Shown here: piece by piece, positions 1 through 7,509 of the stretch
Numbering within the stretch: the first letter of the stretch is position 1
Layout: the number at the start of each line of letters is the position of its first letter
Origin: Treponema sp.
Lineage (GTDB): Bacteria; Spirochaetota; Spirochaetia; Treponematales; Breznakiellaceae
Reading direction: 5' to 3'
NCBI GenBank assembly: GCA_009785045.1
Contig: WQXC01000015.1
Span: forward strand, 1-18,236
Length of the DNA: 18,236 bases
Notes under the pieces: generated by a model
Database searches by the model: none
Told to the model about the DNA's origin: nothing
The model's input: the letters and a program-made list of their open reading frames with translations, nothing else
Translations under genes and position numbers: made by a program

Positions 1-152
1 AAAAATAGAGTTTTAAAAGGGGAAAAAATTTTAAGAAAAGGTTATTCTATTTAAAAAAATTCCAAAAAATGGAAAAAAAATGTCAATAAGAAAAAAAAAC
101 AAGAATTTAGAAAAAAACCCCCCCCAAAAGGTATTTTCCCCCCCCCCCCCCC
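1..152. repeat. A-rich homopolymer region with poly-C tracts
   Basis: This stretch has no credible gene. It is made of runs of A, T, G and C, including 8 C at 118-125 and 15 C at 138-152. A minus-strand open frame crosses it, but its product is almost all Phe, Gly and Ile read from the homopolymers, so it is not a gene. Two readings are possible. It may be a low-quality contig end. It may also be a real slippage-prone tract upstream of the surface-protein-like gene at 262. The sequence alone cannot separate them, and the density of different homopolymers favours the first. Confidence 0.6.
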
Positions 153-164
153 AGCAAGTCCCAG

Positions 165-299
165 CACCGCGCAGCGGTGTGGATGGATAACTCAAAACGC
201 TGTAGCACAAATAAATGTAACCAAGATTAATAATAGTAAGGACACCTTTAGGTGTCCGACAGTGCACCCATCCTATCCGGCAGCACACTTATTAAGTGT
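165..299. repeat. Cluster of three small perfect hairpins
   Basis: Three short perfect inverted repeats lie close together. CACCGC (165-170) pairs with GCGGTG (174-179) around GCA. GGACACC (240-246) pairs with GGTGTCC (251-257) around TTTA. ACACTT (285-290) pairs with AAGTGT (294-299) around ATT. None is followed by a T run, so they are not ordinary terminators. The arrangement resembles an intergenic repeat or processed-RNA type element, but I cannot assign a family. The third hairpin falls inside the annotated 5' end of the next gene, which makes that gene's start suspect. Confidence 0.45.
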
Positions 300-1173
300 T
301 CGTAAGGCAATTTTCCTTTTTACGATTATATTAGTTTTAATTTTTAATAGCTGTTCCACTACGACTACACCAATAACTTATACCAACAGTGAAAATTATG
401 ATTTTGTTATTTTGGGTATAATTCATTATGAGGGTAAGGGTAGAATTGGTTTTCAGGATCTGATGCAGGCGGCCAAAAGACAATACCCAACTGCTGATTA
501 TATTATTGATATTATGATTGATAAAAAAGTTAGTAAATTTTTATTCATTAATTATCAATCAACAACATACGTAATGAGAGCTACTGCCATTCAATATATC
601 CGAAGAAATATTGATGGTGAAATAATCAGAGTGCCTACACCAACACAGTCTTCGTTTTCGCTGCCTACGGTAACAAGAAACCGGTCGAATACAACAGCCA
701 TGGATCCCAATGAACTAACTGTAGGAATAAATCTGAATCCGGCAGGTCTTTCATTGTTTGGACCTTCGCTTTGTATTGAATTTACAAAAGGCAGTTTTAA
801 CAGCGAAATAAATCTTATTTATCCATTAAGCTGGGCTTTAGGTACATATGTAGGGGCTGGCGGTCTTGTCACATTTAATTATTTCAAGCATAGTCCGATT
901 GGTGGTTTTTATGTGGGTGGTGGAATAGGATATACTTGGGCAATAGATTATATTTCGTATCAATTTGGTGATTCATTGTATTACTGGGACTGGGACTATC
1001 GACGACAAGATTGGCACCTTCTTACGTTTGGCGCAAACATAGGTTATAAATTTGTAACACAATCTGGTATGTACTATCGTACAGGAGTTTTTGCCGGAGC
1101 AGGAGTTGATTTTGGTTATTATGGGTTTATCCCTTATTTCAAACCAGACCTAACAATAGGGTATTGTTTTTAA
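262..1173 (+). CDS. Putative lipoprotein with beta-barrel-like C-terminus
   Basis: The 303-residue product matches no family that I recognise. After about 13 odd leading residues comes a typical export signal, RKAIFLFTIILVLIFNSCS, ending in a loose spirochaete-type lipobox with Cys near residue 31. The middle (about residues 45-120) is mixed. From about residue 150 the chain alternates polar with aromatic or glycine residues and ends in Tyr-Cys-Phe, as outer-membrane beta-barrels do. The start is uncertain. The only in-frame start is GTG at 262, inside the hairpin cluster and without a Shine-Dalgarno site, and the residue where a signal peptide should begin is GTT (Val). The original start may have been lost or replaced by the hairpin element. 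The codon usage is more A+T-rich than in most neighbours. Confidence 0.6.
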   Translation: MHPSYPAAHLLSVRKAIFLFTIILVLIFNSCSTTTTPITYTNSENYDFVILGIIHYEGKGRIGFQDLMQAAKRQYPTADYIIDIMIDKKVSKFLFINYQSTTYVMRATAIQYIRRNIDGEIIRVPTPTQSSFSLPTVTRNRSNTTAMDPNELTVGINLNPAGLSLFGPSLCIEFTKGSFNSEINLIYPLSWALGTYVGAGGLVTFNYFKHSPIGGFYVGGGIGYTWAIDYISYQFGDSLYYWDWDYRRQDWHLLTFGANIGYKFVTQSGMYYRTGVFAGAGVDFGYYGFIPYFKPDLTIGYCF

Positions 1174-1329
1174 TCGTTCTCCTGAAAAACCATTACTACA
1201 ATAGACAGTATGTGTTTTAAAAGAGACGAAGGAATTGATTCTACAAATCGGAAACCACGGGCATTATAGTCTATGGTTACCAGTTGATCCAGTAAAATAT
1301 TTCCTGTCAATATTAAGGTTAAAAAATCC

Positions 1330-1359
1330 TTGACAAACCCCTGCTTTTCCCCCTATTAT
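1330..1359 (+). promoter_or_regulatory. Sigma-70-type promoter of the tetR operon
   Basis: A perfect -35 TTGACA (1330-1335) is followed after 18 bp by TATTAT (1354-1359), one base from the -10 consensus. Transcription would begin near 1366. The rest of the gap between 1174 and 1329 shows no gene and no convincing terminator. Confidence 0.7.
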
Positions 1360-1373
1360 TAAGTAACTACTCA
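1360..1373. promoter_or_regulatory. Probable TetR operator
   Basis: TAAGTAACTACTCA is a near-palindrome with half-sites AGTA and TACT around a 2-bp centre and an outer T/A pair. It starts right after the -10 box and covers the expected transcription start of the tetR gene, where a repressor would block its own promoter. The half-site pattern fits TetR-family operators in general; binding here is inferred. Confidence 0.5.
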
Positions 1374-1390
1374 ATGAGGAGACACTCAAT

Positions 1391-1966
1391 ATGAGTCGAA
1401 CTGAACAGAAAGAAAAGCGCAGGGAAGAAATCCTGGCGGCGGGGTTAAACTTGTTTATCCGCAAGGGGTATTCTGCCACAAAGACTTTGGATATTTCGCA
1501 GGCGGCTGGCATAAGCGAAGGTTTGCTTTTTCATTATTTTGAGACCAAGGAAAAATTGTATGAGGAACTTATCAAACTTGGCATATCGGGACCTCAGAAT
1601 CTTCTAAACAACATTAAAGGAGAACCTCTGGAATTTTTTCAAACTGCGGTAAAAGAAATTTTTAATTATATTGATACTACTCCGTTTGTTGCAAAGATGT
1701 TTGTGCTCATGAAGCAGGCAGGGTGCAATGACGCAGCGCCAGAATCAGTAAAAAAGATACTGGCCAGTAATAATATTTTTTCTGTCTCTGTAGAAAAAAT
1801 TAAAGAAGGACAAAAAAAAGGTACAATCAGAAAAGGAGACCCTGACGCTCTTGCGCTTGCATATTGGGGAAGCGTTCAGGGTATCGCAGAACAGGCCGCG
1901 CTTTTTCCTGACACTCCAATTCCCGACAGCGAATGGATCGTAGATATTATAAGAAGGAGAAGTTAA
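1391..1966 (+). CDS. TetR/AcrR family transcriptional regulator
   Basis: This 191-residue protein has the TetR N-terminal DNA-binding domain. A first helix (about 8-26, with LFIRKGYSAT) leads into a helix-turn-helix at about 31-50 (TLDISQAAGISEGLLFHYF), followed by the usual KEKLYEEL. The C-terminal region (about 60-190) is the ligand-binding helical bundle, which is variable and gives no ligand away. The ATG has a strong Shine-Dalgarno GAGGAG (1376-1381) nine bases upstream. It is the first gene of an operon: its TAA abuts the ATG of the FAD oxidoreductase. It probably represses this operon through the palindrome at 1360-1373, responding to a hydrophobic substrate or product of the oxidoreductase. 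That role is inference from position. Confidence 0.9.
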   Translation: MSRTEQKEKRREEILAAGLNLFIRKGYSATKTLDISQAAGISEGLLFHYFETKEKLYEELIKLGISGPQNLLNNIKGEPLEFFQTAVKEIFNYIDTTPFVAKMFVLMKQAGCNDAAPESVKKILASNNIFSVSVEKIKEGQKKGTIRKGDPDALALAYWGSVQGIAEQAALFPDTPIPDSEWIVDIIRRRS

Positions 1967-3451
1967 ATGAAAAAGGTTATTGTAATTGGCGCCGGCATTG
2001 CCGGATTATCCGCTGCGATTTATGCACAGCGAAGCGGTTTTGATGTTACATTATGCGAACAGCACAGCATTGTAGGCGGCATGTGTACAAGCTGGAAACG
2101 CAAGGGATATTTGTTCGAAGGCGCAGTTCATTGGCTGACAGGTTCAAGCCCAAAAATAGACCTGCACAAATTATGGAAAGATACAGGCGCACTAAACGAT
2201 AATGTAAAAGTGTCGCTGCCGGATCCGTTCTATGCAGTTGAACATGAGGGACAAACCATCTATCTTTACCGTGACATAAAAAAAACAGTAAAACAGTTAA
2301 TTGATATCTCTCCCAAAGATAAAAATAAGCTCCAGCGCCTTGTAAAGGATATTAAAGCTTTTACAAATGTACAAATGCCAATATATGACATTAAAGGCGT
2401 AAAAGCAGAAAAACCAAAACCTTTTGGATTTAATATGATGGTTAAAATGCTGCCGGCGCTTCCAGTGTTATCAAGGTTAAATAAAATGTCCTGCAAGGAG
2501 TATATGGAACAATTTGAACATGAAGGTATACAAAGATTATTCCGGATTGTACCAGATAATTATTCGGCTGTCAGTTTGATTGCAACACTTGTCACTTTTA
2601 ACATTGGGGACGGCGGTTATCCGGAAGGCGGCTCTTTATTTATGACAGACAGAATGGCAAAAACTTTAAAGAGTCTTGGCGGCAAACTTCTATTAAATAC
2701 AAAAGTAAAAAAAATCAATATTGAAGACGGCATAACAACCGGCGTCACTCTGGAGAGCAGCGCTGACGGCGGAAACACTATTGCCGCCGATGCTGTAATT
2801 GTAACACAGGAAACGATAGCTGCCGCGCAGCAGTTGTTTGATGTCCCTCTCGACACTTGGGTAAGTGAGCTTTGCGAAAACACCAAATCTGTGGTTAGTA
2901 CTTTTGTCAGCATTGGAATTAAAGCAGAAATACCGCAGACACCATTACCGGCATGGAAATTGGCAGAGCCAATTACTTTGGCTGATATATCATTAACAGA
3001 ACTAAGTTTTTTTAATTATGCAGGTTACGAAGGGAGCTTTGCGCCGAAGGGCTGTACTACACTCACTACACTGCTTATGGGTGATACCTACGATTTCTGG
3101 AAGAAAGCAAAAGAAGAAGGCAGGTACGAAAAAGAAAAACAGGTATTGGCGGATCAAATTAGCCGCGCAATTTGCCAAAAGTTTCCGCAAGCCAGCGGCA
3201 ACATCGAAGTTATGGACATTGCTACTCCATTAACATACGAACGATACACCGGAGCTTTCCGGGGTTCATGGATGAGTGTAAAAGGCGTGGGAGAAAAAAT
3301 GAAATACTGGCCGGGACATTTAAAAAATGCACGCGGTGTATTCTTTGCAGGACACAGAATGATGTCTCCGGGCGGACTTCCTGTAGCTGTATTCTCAGGC
3401 CGCCAGGCAGCGCAGATGGTTTGCTGTATGTATGATATGATGTTTAAGTAG
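1967..3451 (+). CDS. CrtI/phytoene desaturase-type FAD oxidoreductase
   Basis: The 494-residue protein starts with a Rossmann dinucleotide site, GAGIAG at 8-13, with the ribose-binding Glu at 31. The GG motif follows (VGGMCTSW, about 36-43), as in phytoene desaturases, retinol saturases and related amine-oxidase-fold enzymes. The C-terminal FAD motif is GVFFAGHRMMSPGGLPVAVFSG minus ends, at about 458-478. Such enzymes oxidise, reduce or isomerise polyene or other lipid-like substrates. No phytoene synthase or other carotenoid gene lies nearby, so the substrate is unknown. The ATG directly follows the tetR stop codon, with AAGGAG (1954-1959) inside the end of tetR, so the two genes are co-transcribed. 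A DUF2141 gene follows after 20 bp. Confidence 0.88.
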   Translation: MKKVIVIGAGIAGLSAAIYAQRSGFDVTLCEQHSIVGGMCTSWKRKGYLFEGAVHWLTGSSPKIDLHKLWKDTGALNDNVKVSLPDPFYAVEHEGQTIYLYRDIKKTVKQLIDISPKDKNKLQRLVKDIKAFTNVQMPIYDIKGVKAEKPKPFGFNMMVKMLPALPVLSRLNKMSCKEYMEQFEHEGIQRLFRIVPDNYSAVSLIATLVTFNIGDGGYPEGGSLFMTDRMAKTLKSLGGKLLLNTKVKKINIEDGITTGVTLESSADGGNTIAADAVIVTQETIAAAQQLFDVPLDTWVSELCENTKSVVSTFVSIGIKAEIPQTPLPAWKLAEPITLADISLTELSFFNYAGYEGSFAPKGCTTLTTLLMGDTYDFWKKAKEEGRYEKEKQVLADQISRAICQKFPQASGNIEVMDIATPLTYERYTGAFRGSWMSVKGVGEKMKYWPGHLKNARGVFFAGHRMMSPGGLPVAVFSGRQAAQMVCCMYDMMFK

Positions 3452-3471
3452 AAATTACAGAAAGGAGAATT

Positions 3472-3909
3472 ATGATGTTTAACTTAAAAAAAATTATACT
3501 TACATTGATTATAGCAGTAATCCTTACAATGAATTTATCCGCGGATAATGTGCAATTCACCTTTGAAGTTACCAATGTTGTAGTAAACGACGGTAAAGTT
3601 TATTTGGCGATTTTTTTTAATGCTGAAGAATTCAGAAAAGAAGAGCCAACCCTTGCTTATGAGCTTGATAGTAACAGAACTGTTGTATCACAGATAGTGT
3701 CGCTGCCGCCTGGCCATTATTTATTCTCTGCGTTTCAGGATAGAAACGGAAATCAAAAGCTCGATTATAACTTTATCGGTATTCCAAGAGAACTGGTCGG
3801 AATATCAAATTATGATGGGAAAGGGTTTCCATCAAAAAATTTCGACAGACAAAAAGTGCTAATAGACAGCAAAACCGAAAAAATCTCTATCGGTTTGTAC
3901 AAGTTCTAG
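3472..3909 (+). CDS. Exported DUF2141 protein
   Basis: This 145-residue protein has an N-terminal signal peptide (about 1-26, ending near NLSA) and a single DUF2141 domain. The diagnostic part is the run around residues 83-108: AFQDRNGNQKLD, then the Asn-Phe-Ile-Gly-Ile-Pro-Arg-Glu stretch and GISN. The family is a small beta-sandwich of unknown function in the periplasm or on the surface. There are two adjacent ATG codons, at 3472 and 3475. The Shine-Dalgarno AAAGGAG (3461-3467) lies 4 and 7 bases before them, so 3475 may be the real start. It is the last gene of the tetR operon. Co-occurrence with a polyene-type oxidoreductase suggests a role with a lipid-like compound in the envelope, which is inference. 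Confidence 0.88.
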   Translation: MMFNLKKIILTLIIAVILTMNLSADNVQFTFEVTNVVVNDGKVYLAIFFNAEEFRKEEPTLAYELDSNRTVVSQIVSLPPGHYLFSAFQDRNGNQKLDYNFIGIPRELVGISNYDGKGFPSKNFDRQKVLIDSKTEKISIGLYKF

Positions 3910-3915
3910 GGTATT

Positions 3916-5145
3916 TTAGTTCTGCATCCCGACAACTGTTATTTCTGCTTCGTCCATTGTTACCCAAATACCGGCTTTGTGAAGTTCCTGCATAGACAGG
4001 CGCAGCCAACGACCAAAGGTTCCGGGTTCTGTGCCGTCGGGATTCATCGAAGGCGCGCGTCCGCCGGGAAGTTTAGCAGCTTCAGGCATTAAAATATATT
4101 TGCTTGCCCAATAATCCAGCGCAACAGGATCGATGGAAGCGGCTATTTTATTGATTTCTTTTGCAGTTGCATAACTGGAACTTGGTCCGCGATCAACGCC
4201 AATCCAAATCATATCCAGAATATTAAGGACAGGCATTCGAGTGTGCGCCATCTGGGTTCCCATGCCGCCGTTTCCAACGCTGTTGTGAGCCCGTCTGTTT
4301 GTTAGTCTGTCAGAAGGCGTACCCATGTAATTTTTTACAGCGGCGGTCACCTGAAAACCTCCATGCGATTTAAGCACAGGCATGTTTATCACTTTAAGTT
4401 TTTCGCTTGCATAAGCTTGCGCGGCCGCTTCCCATATACCTTGTTTAAAACTTACATGGGTTCCGAATTCTGTAACAAACTTGGGGTAAGAAATCTCAAG
4501 ACCGGTACTGTGAACAGTATCTTCCACTACAAATCCGTTTTTTGTATCACCGGCGCTGAATTCCTGCACTGTAACGCCGGTAAAATCATCCCACAAAACG
4601 CCTGATACACGATATCCATTCCTTTGAAAAATACGGACAACATCCATGACAGACTGCTTGCGGTCGGCGGAGTTGGCGTTTGCCCAGCTAAGACTGCCGC
4701 CGCGGCGTTCACTTCCGAACTGCCCCTGACCGTTATCTGCAACGATTACTTCGCCAGTAAAACCGTTGGGGTGTTCAACAATCGCTTTAATAACCGAACG
4801 GATAAGGTCTGTATTTGTACCGCCGCGTTCTGCCCATTGGCAATTAATTTTTAAAATAACAACATCATCCGATGTTATAAGCCGGTAAAAATTAATTCCA
4901 TGGCTTTGCATTAATTGGATCAGGTTTTTTACTCCATCATCTGTGCCATCAGTATCCTGAACAAAGATAGTAGAAACTGGCTCTGTCAATAGTAATTGCA
5001 AGTTGGCACCAGAATCTGCAGCAGGCGACGACTGCGTAGCAGGCGACGACTGCGCTGAAGCGGTAGCTGCGCCATTTGAACATTCCGCACCTAACAATGT
5101 AAAGGCAATCAAAAAAATACCTAATAATTTTATAATATTTTTCAT
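3916..5145 (-). CDS. Exported DUF362 domain protein
   Basis: The product is 409 residues when read from the ATG at 5145. The frame stays open to an ATG at 5187, but only 5145 has a strong Shine-Dalgarno (GAGGGGAG, 5152-5159, six bases away) and starts directly with the signal sequence MKNIIKLLGIFLIAFTLLGA. Cys after GAE could be a lipidation site, though Glu before Cys is unusual. A low-complexity Ser/Pro/Ala linker follows. The rest is a DUF362 domain: ILKINCQWAERGGTNTDLIR, then VADNGQG, then NMPVLKSHGGFQVTAAVKNY with the MGTPSD stretch. The family has no settled function. I see no ferredoxin-type CxxC clusters, which other DUF362 proteins carry. It lies 64 bp downstream of the permease gene and may be the last gene of the gat operon. 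It converges on the DUF2141 gene with a gap of 6 bp. Confidence 0.85.
   Translation of the reverse strand: MKNIIKLLGIFLIAFTLLGAECSNGAATASAQSSPATQSSPAADSGANLQLLLTEPVSTIFVQDTDGTDDGVKNLIQLMQSHGINFYRLITSDDVVILKINCQWAERGGTNTDLIRSVIKAIVEHPNGFTGEVIVADNGQGQFGSERRGGSLSWANANSADRKQSVMDVVRIFQRNGYRVSGVLWDDFTGVTVQEFSAGDTKNGFVVEDTVHSTGLEISYPKFVTEFGTHVSFKQGIWEAAAQAYASEKLKVINMPVLKSHGGFQVTAAVKNYMGTPSDRLTNRRAHNSVGNGGMGTQMAHTRMPVLNILDMIWIGVDRGPSSSYATAKEINKIAASIDPVALDYWASKYILMPEAAKLPGGRAPSMNPDGTEPGTFGRWLRLSMQELHKAGIWVTMDEAEITVVGMQN
5021..5056 (-). repeat. 18-bp tandem repeat in DUF362 linker
   Basis: Two copies of an 18-bp unit (5021-5038 and 5039-5056) differ only in their last two bases. On the coding strand they specify Gln-Ser-Ser-Pro-Ala-Thr/Ala twice, in the flexible linker after the signal peptide. 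The repeat could change copy number by slippage without breaking the frame. Confidence 0.85.
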
Positions 5146-5209
5146 TTTCTTCTCCCCTCTTAATAATCCGCGGATAATATTCTTCAATCCTACCCCAATA
5201 TACCATTAA

Positions 5210-6064
5210 TTAATAATCCAGCCAAGAAAGCAAAAACGACACTATATACAATATAGATAACAAAGTTCTTAACTCCAATATCATTTTTACGGCGCTCAAA
5301 TTATTAATTTTTAAGGCAGGTCCTGCAAGCATGAATGCCATTGCGTCTCCTTGCCCCATGCCGGCATGAAGCCATGCGTTAATAAGCGGGATCGTGCCTC
5401 CGCCGCAGGCATACAGCGGAATAGAAAGAGTCGTAGCAAAAAGTACACCCAACCCCCGCCTAACGCCAAACATTGCGGAAACCCAATCAGGCGGAATGTA
5501 TCGATCAAACAGCGCAGTTAAAGTTATGCCGAATAAAAGATAGGGAGCAGTAATTCTGAATGCTTTTAATAAATCAAAAATAAAAACTTTTTTGGGCTTA
5601 TCTTCTTGCTCTGCAAAACGCTCGAGATTAAATAACGCTTTATTTTTGAATAAAAAATAAACAAGACCGCCTGCAAGCACTCCGCTAAGAAAACTCAATC
5701 CAAGACGAGCCAACGCCAAAGGTGCTCCCAATGCGAAACTCAACAACAATATATTTGGGTTAAGCAAAATAGAACTAACCATAAAACCTGCAAGCAAATG
5801 CTGAGGCGTGCCTTTTTTCCCAAGAGCAGCAATTATCGGGACTGTGCCGTACATACAAAGCGGCGATACAATTCCTAGAATTGACGCTAAACCCAACGGA
5901 AGCAGCCAGAACCTGCCTGTGGCAAGACTCGCCATTTTATCAGTAATTTTACTGGAAAGAAAAACAGACACCAAAGAGCCGGCAACCAACCCAGATGCCC
6001 AATACGGCGAGATTTGTTTAAACTGAAACCATATATTTTCAAGTAATATCAGGATTTCATACAT
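5210..6064 (-). CDS. PF03773-type permease
   Basis: This 284-residue, very hydrophobic protein has about eight membrane segments in two related halves. The first half carries GIVSPLCMYGTVPIIAALGK (Cys70) then the FMVSSILLNPNILLL stretch. The second carries LYACGGGTIPLINAWL (Cys220) then AFMLAGPALKINN. This paired pattern of a Cys/Gly/Pro helix followed by a conserved hydrophobic segment is that of the PF03773 permease family, some members of which export metal ions or organoarsenicals. The substrate here is unknown. The ATG at 6064 shares a base with the gatB stop codon (TGATG), so translation is probably coupled to gatB. A GTG one codon earlier (6067) is possible. The protein is shorter than many relatives. 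Confidence 0.8.
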   Translation of the reverse strand: MYEILILLENIWFQFKQISPYWASGLVAGSLVSVFLSSKITDKMASLATGRFWLLPLGLASILGIVSPLCMYGTVPIIAALGKKGTPQHLLAGFMVSSILLNPNILLLSFALGAPLALARLGLSFLSGVLAGGLVYFLFKNKALFNLERFAEQEDKPKKVFIFDLLKAFRITAPYLLFGITLTALFDRYIPPDWVSAMFGVRRGLGVLFATTLSIPLYACGGGTIPLINAWLHAGMGQGDAMAFMLAGPALKINNLSAVKMILELRTLLSILYIVSFLLSWLDY

Positions 6065-7509
6065 CACTGGGCTTTAAGCATCTCTTCCAGTTTTGCTTTT
6101 GCGATCTCCGGGTTACCGCCTTTGCCGCGTTTTTTCATGACCATGCCCATTAAAAAGCCAAAAACTTTTTCTTTTCCGCCGCGGTAATCTGCGACAGAAT
6201 CTGCATTTTCAGAAATGACTGCCTTTATCGCTTCGGCAACAGCATTATCGTCGCTGACCATCATTAAACCTTTTTCGGCAATGTATTTTTCCGGATCAAT
6301 ATTATTTGTAAAAACAGCTTCTATGGTTTCTTTGTATGCGCTGCGGTTTATTTTTCCGCCGGTAACAAGAACAATTAGCGTAGAAAGTTTTCCCGCGTCA
6401 ATCACAAGGTCTTCAGGCAGCACGTTTGCATTGTTCATCAAACGCATGATTTCGCCTGTGATTAAATTTGCAGCTTCGATTGACTGTTTGCTTTGTTCTG
6501 CGACAGCTTCGAACAAATCAGAAACATTTTTATGAACAGTAAGGACAACAGCCGTAGATTCGGTTATTCCCATATCGCAGATATAACGTTCGCGCTTCTG
6601 GTACGCAAGTTCAGGAAGGCTTTCCCTGACACTCGTCAGCCAGTTTTCGTCAATATTAATCGGCGGAAGATCGGGATCCGGGAAGTAGCGGTAATCCTGT
6701 GCGTTGCCTTTTGAACGCATTCCGTAAGAGATACCTTTGTCATCGTCCCAGCGGCGTGTCTCCTGGAACAACTTACCGCCGTCTTCCAGCACTTCAATTT
6801 GGCGTTCCTGCTCGTATTCAATTGCGCGTACAATTGCTTTAAACGAGTTCAAATTTTTTGTTTCGGTGCGTACGCCAAGTTCGCTGCCCGGTTTGCGTAC
6901 AGACAGATTGACATCTGCGCGGATAGAACCTTCCTGCATCTTGCAATCGCATATTTCCAGATACAGCAATGTCTCGCGCAGTTTTTCCAAATATGCTATT
7001 ACTTCTGCCGCATTGGAAAAATCCGGGCGCGAAACAATCTCCAAAAGCGGAACGCCGCAGCGGTTAAAATCCATGAAGGTGCTGCCGCTTTTTGTATCGT
7101 GCACAAGTTTACCGGCATCTTCTTCCATGTGAATCTGATGTATGCCTATTTTCTTTTTTGTGCCGTCTCCATCCTGCCCGTTAACATCAATCTCTAGCCA
7201 GCCGTTGCGGCAAATTGGCGCATACAACTGCGATATCTGGTAAGCGTTTGGAAGATCGGGATAAAAATAATTTTTGCGGTCAAATGTACTGTGTCTGGTA
7301 ATTTCGCAATTAAGAGCAATCCCCAGCTTCATGGCATATTCAAGTACCGCGCGGTTAAGAACAGGCAGGGCGCCGGGCATTCCCGAACATCCCGGGCAAA
7401 CATGGGTATTGGGTCCGCCGCCAAAAGAAGTAGAACATCCGCAAAAGATTTTAGACTTTGTAGAAAGTTCGGCGTGAACTTCAAGGCCGATGACTGTTTC
7501 CCACTTCAT
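6064..7509 (-). CDS. gatB: Asp/Glu-tRNA amidotransferase subunit B
   Basis: GatB, 481 residues, is full length. It phosphorylates Glu-tRNA(Gln) or Asp-tRNA(Asn) and then amidates the activated acid with ammonia, normally delivered by a tunnel from GatA. The kinase site residues are present: GLEVHAEL at 8-15 (Glu10, His12), HMEEDAGKLVH at 127-137 and RYFPDPDLPPI further on. The zinc ligands Cys23, Cys25, Cys38 and Cys41 are intact. The C-terminal tRNA-binding YqeY-like tail ends in KRGKGGNPEIAKAKLEEMLK. The ATG overlaps the gatA stop by four bases (ATGA), and the gatB stop overlaps the permease start. Nothing suggests decay of this subunit, unlike GatA. Confidence 0.96.
   Translation of the reverse strand: MKWETVIGLEVHAELSTKSKIFCGCSTSFGGGPNTHVCPGCSGMPGALPVLNRAVLEYAMKLGIALNCEITRHSTFDRKNYFYPDLPNAYQISQLYAPICRNGWLEIDVNGQDGDGTKKKIGIHQIHMEEDAGKLVHDTKSGSTFMDFNRCGVPLLEIVSRPDFSNAAEVIAYLEKLRETLLYLEICDCKMQEGSIRADVNLSVRKPGSELGVRTETKNLNSFKAIVRAIEYEQERQIEVLEDGGKLFQETRRWDDDKGISYGMRSKGNAQDYRYFPDPDLPPINIDENWLTSVRESLPELAYQKRERYICDMGITESTAVVLTVHKNVSDLFEAVAEQSKQSIEAANLITGEIMRLMNNANVLPEDLVIDAGKLSTLIVLVTGGKINRSAYKETIEAVFTNNIDPEKYIAEKGLMMVSDDNAVAEAIKAVISENADSVADYRGGKEKVFGFLMGMVMKKRGKGGNPEIAKAKLEEMLKAQ

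Noticed and set aside
31..288. Minus-strand 85-residue open frame across the left edge
   Set aside because: Its product is read from homopolymers and hairpins (Phe, Gly and Ile runs) and has no ribosome site or recognisable domain.
1264..1512. Minus-strand frame over the tetR promoter
   Set aside because: It overlaps the well-supported tetR gene and promoter and has no recognisable product.
3537..3549. ATCCGCGGATAAT also occurs at 5166-5178, upstream of the DUF362 gene
   Set aside because: The first copy codes for the signal-peptide end of the DUF2141 protein. Two copies of a 13-mer could be chance, and no promoter is associated with both.
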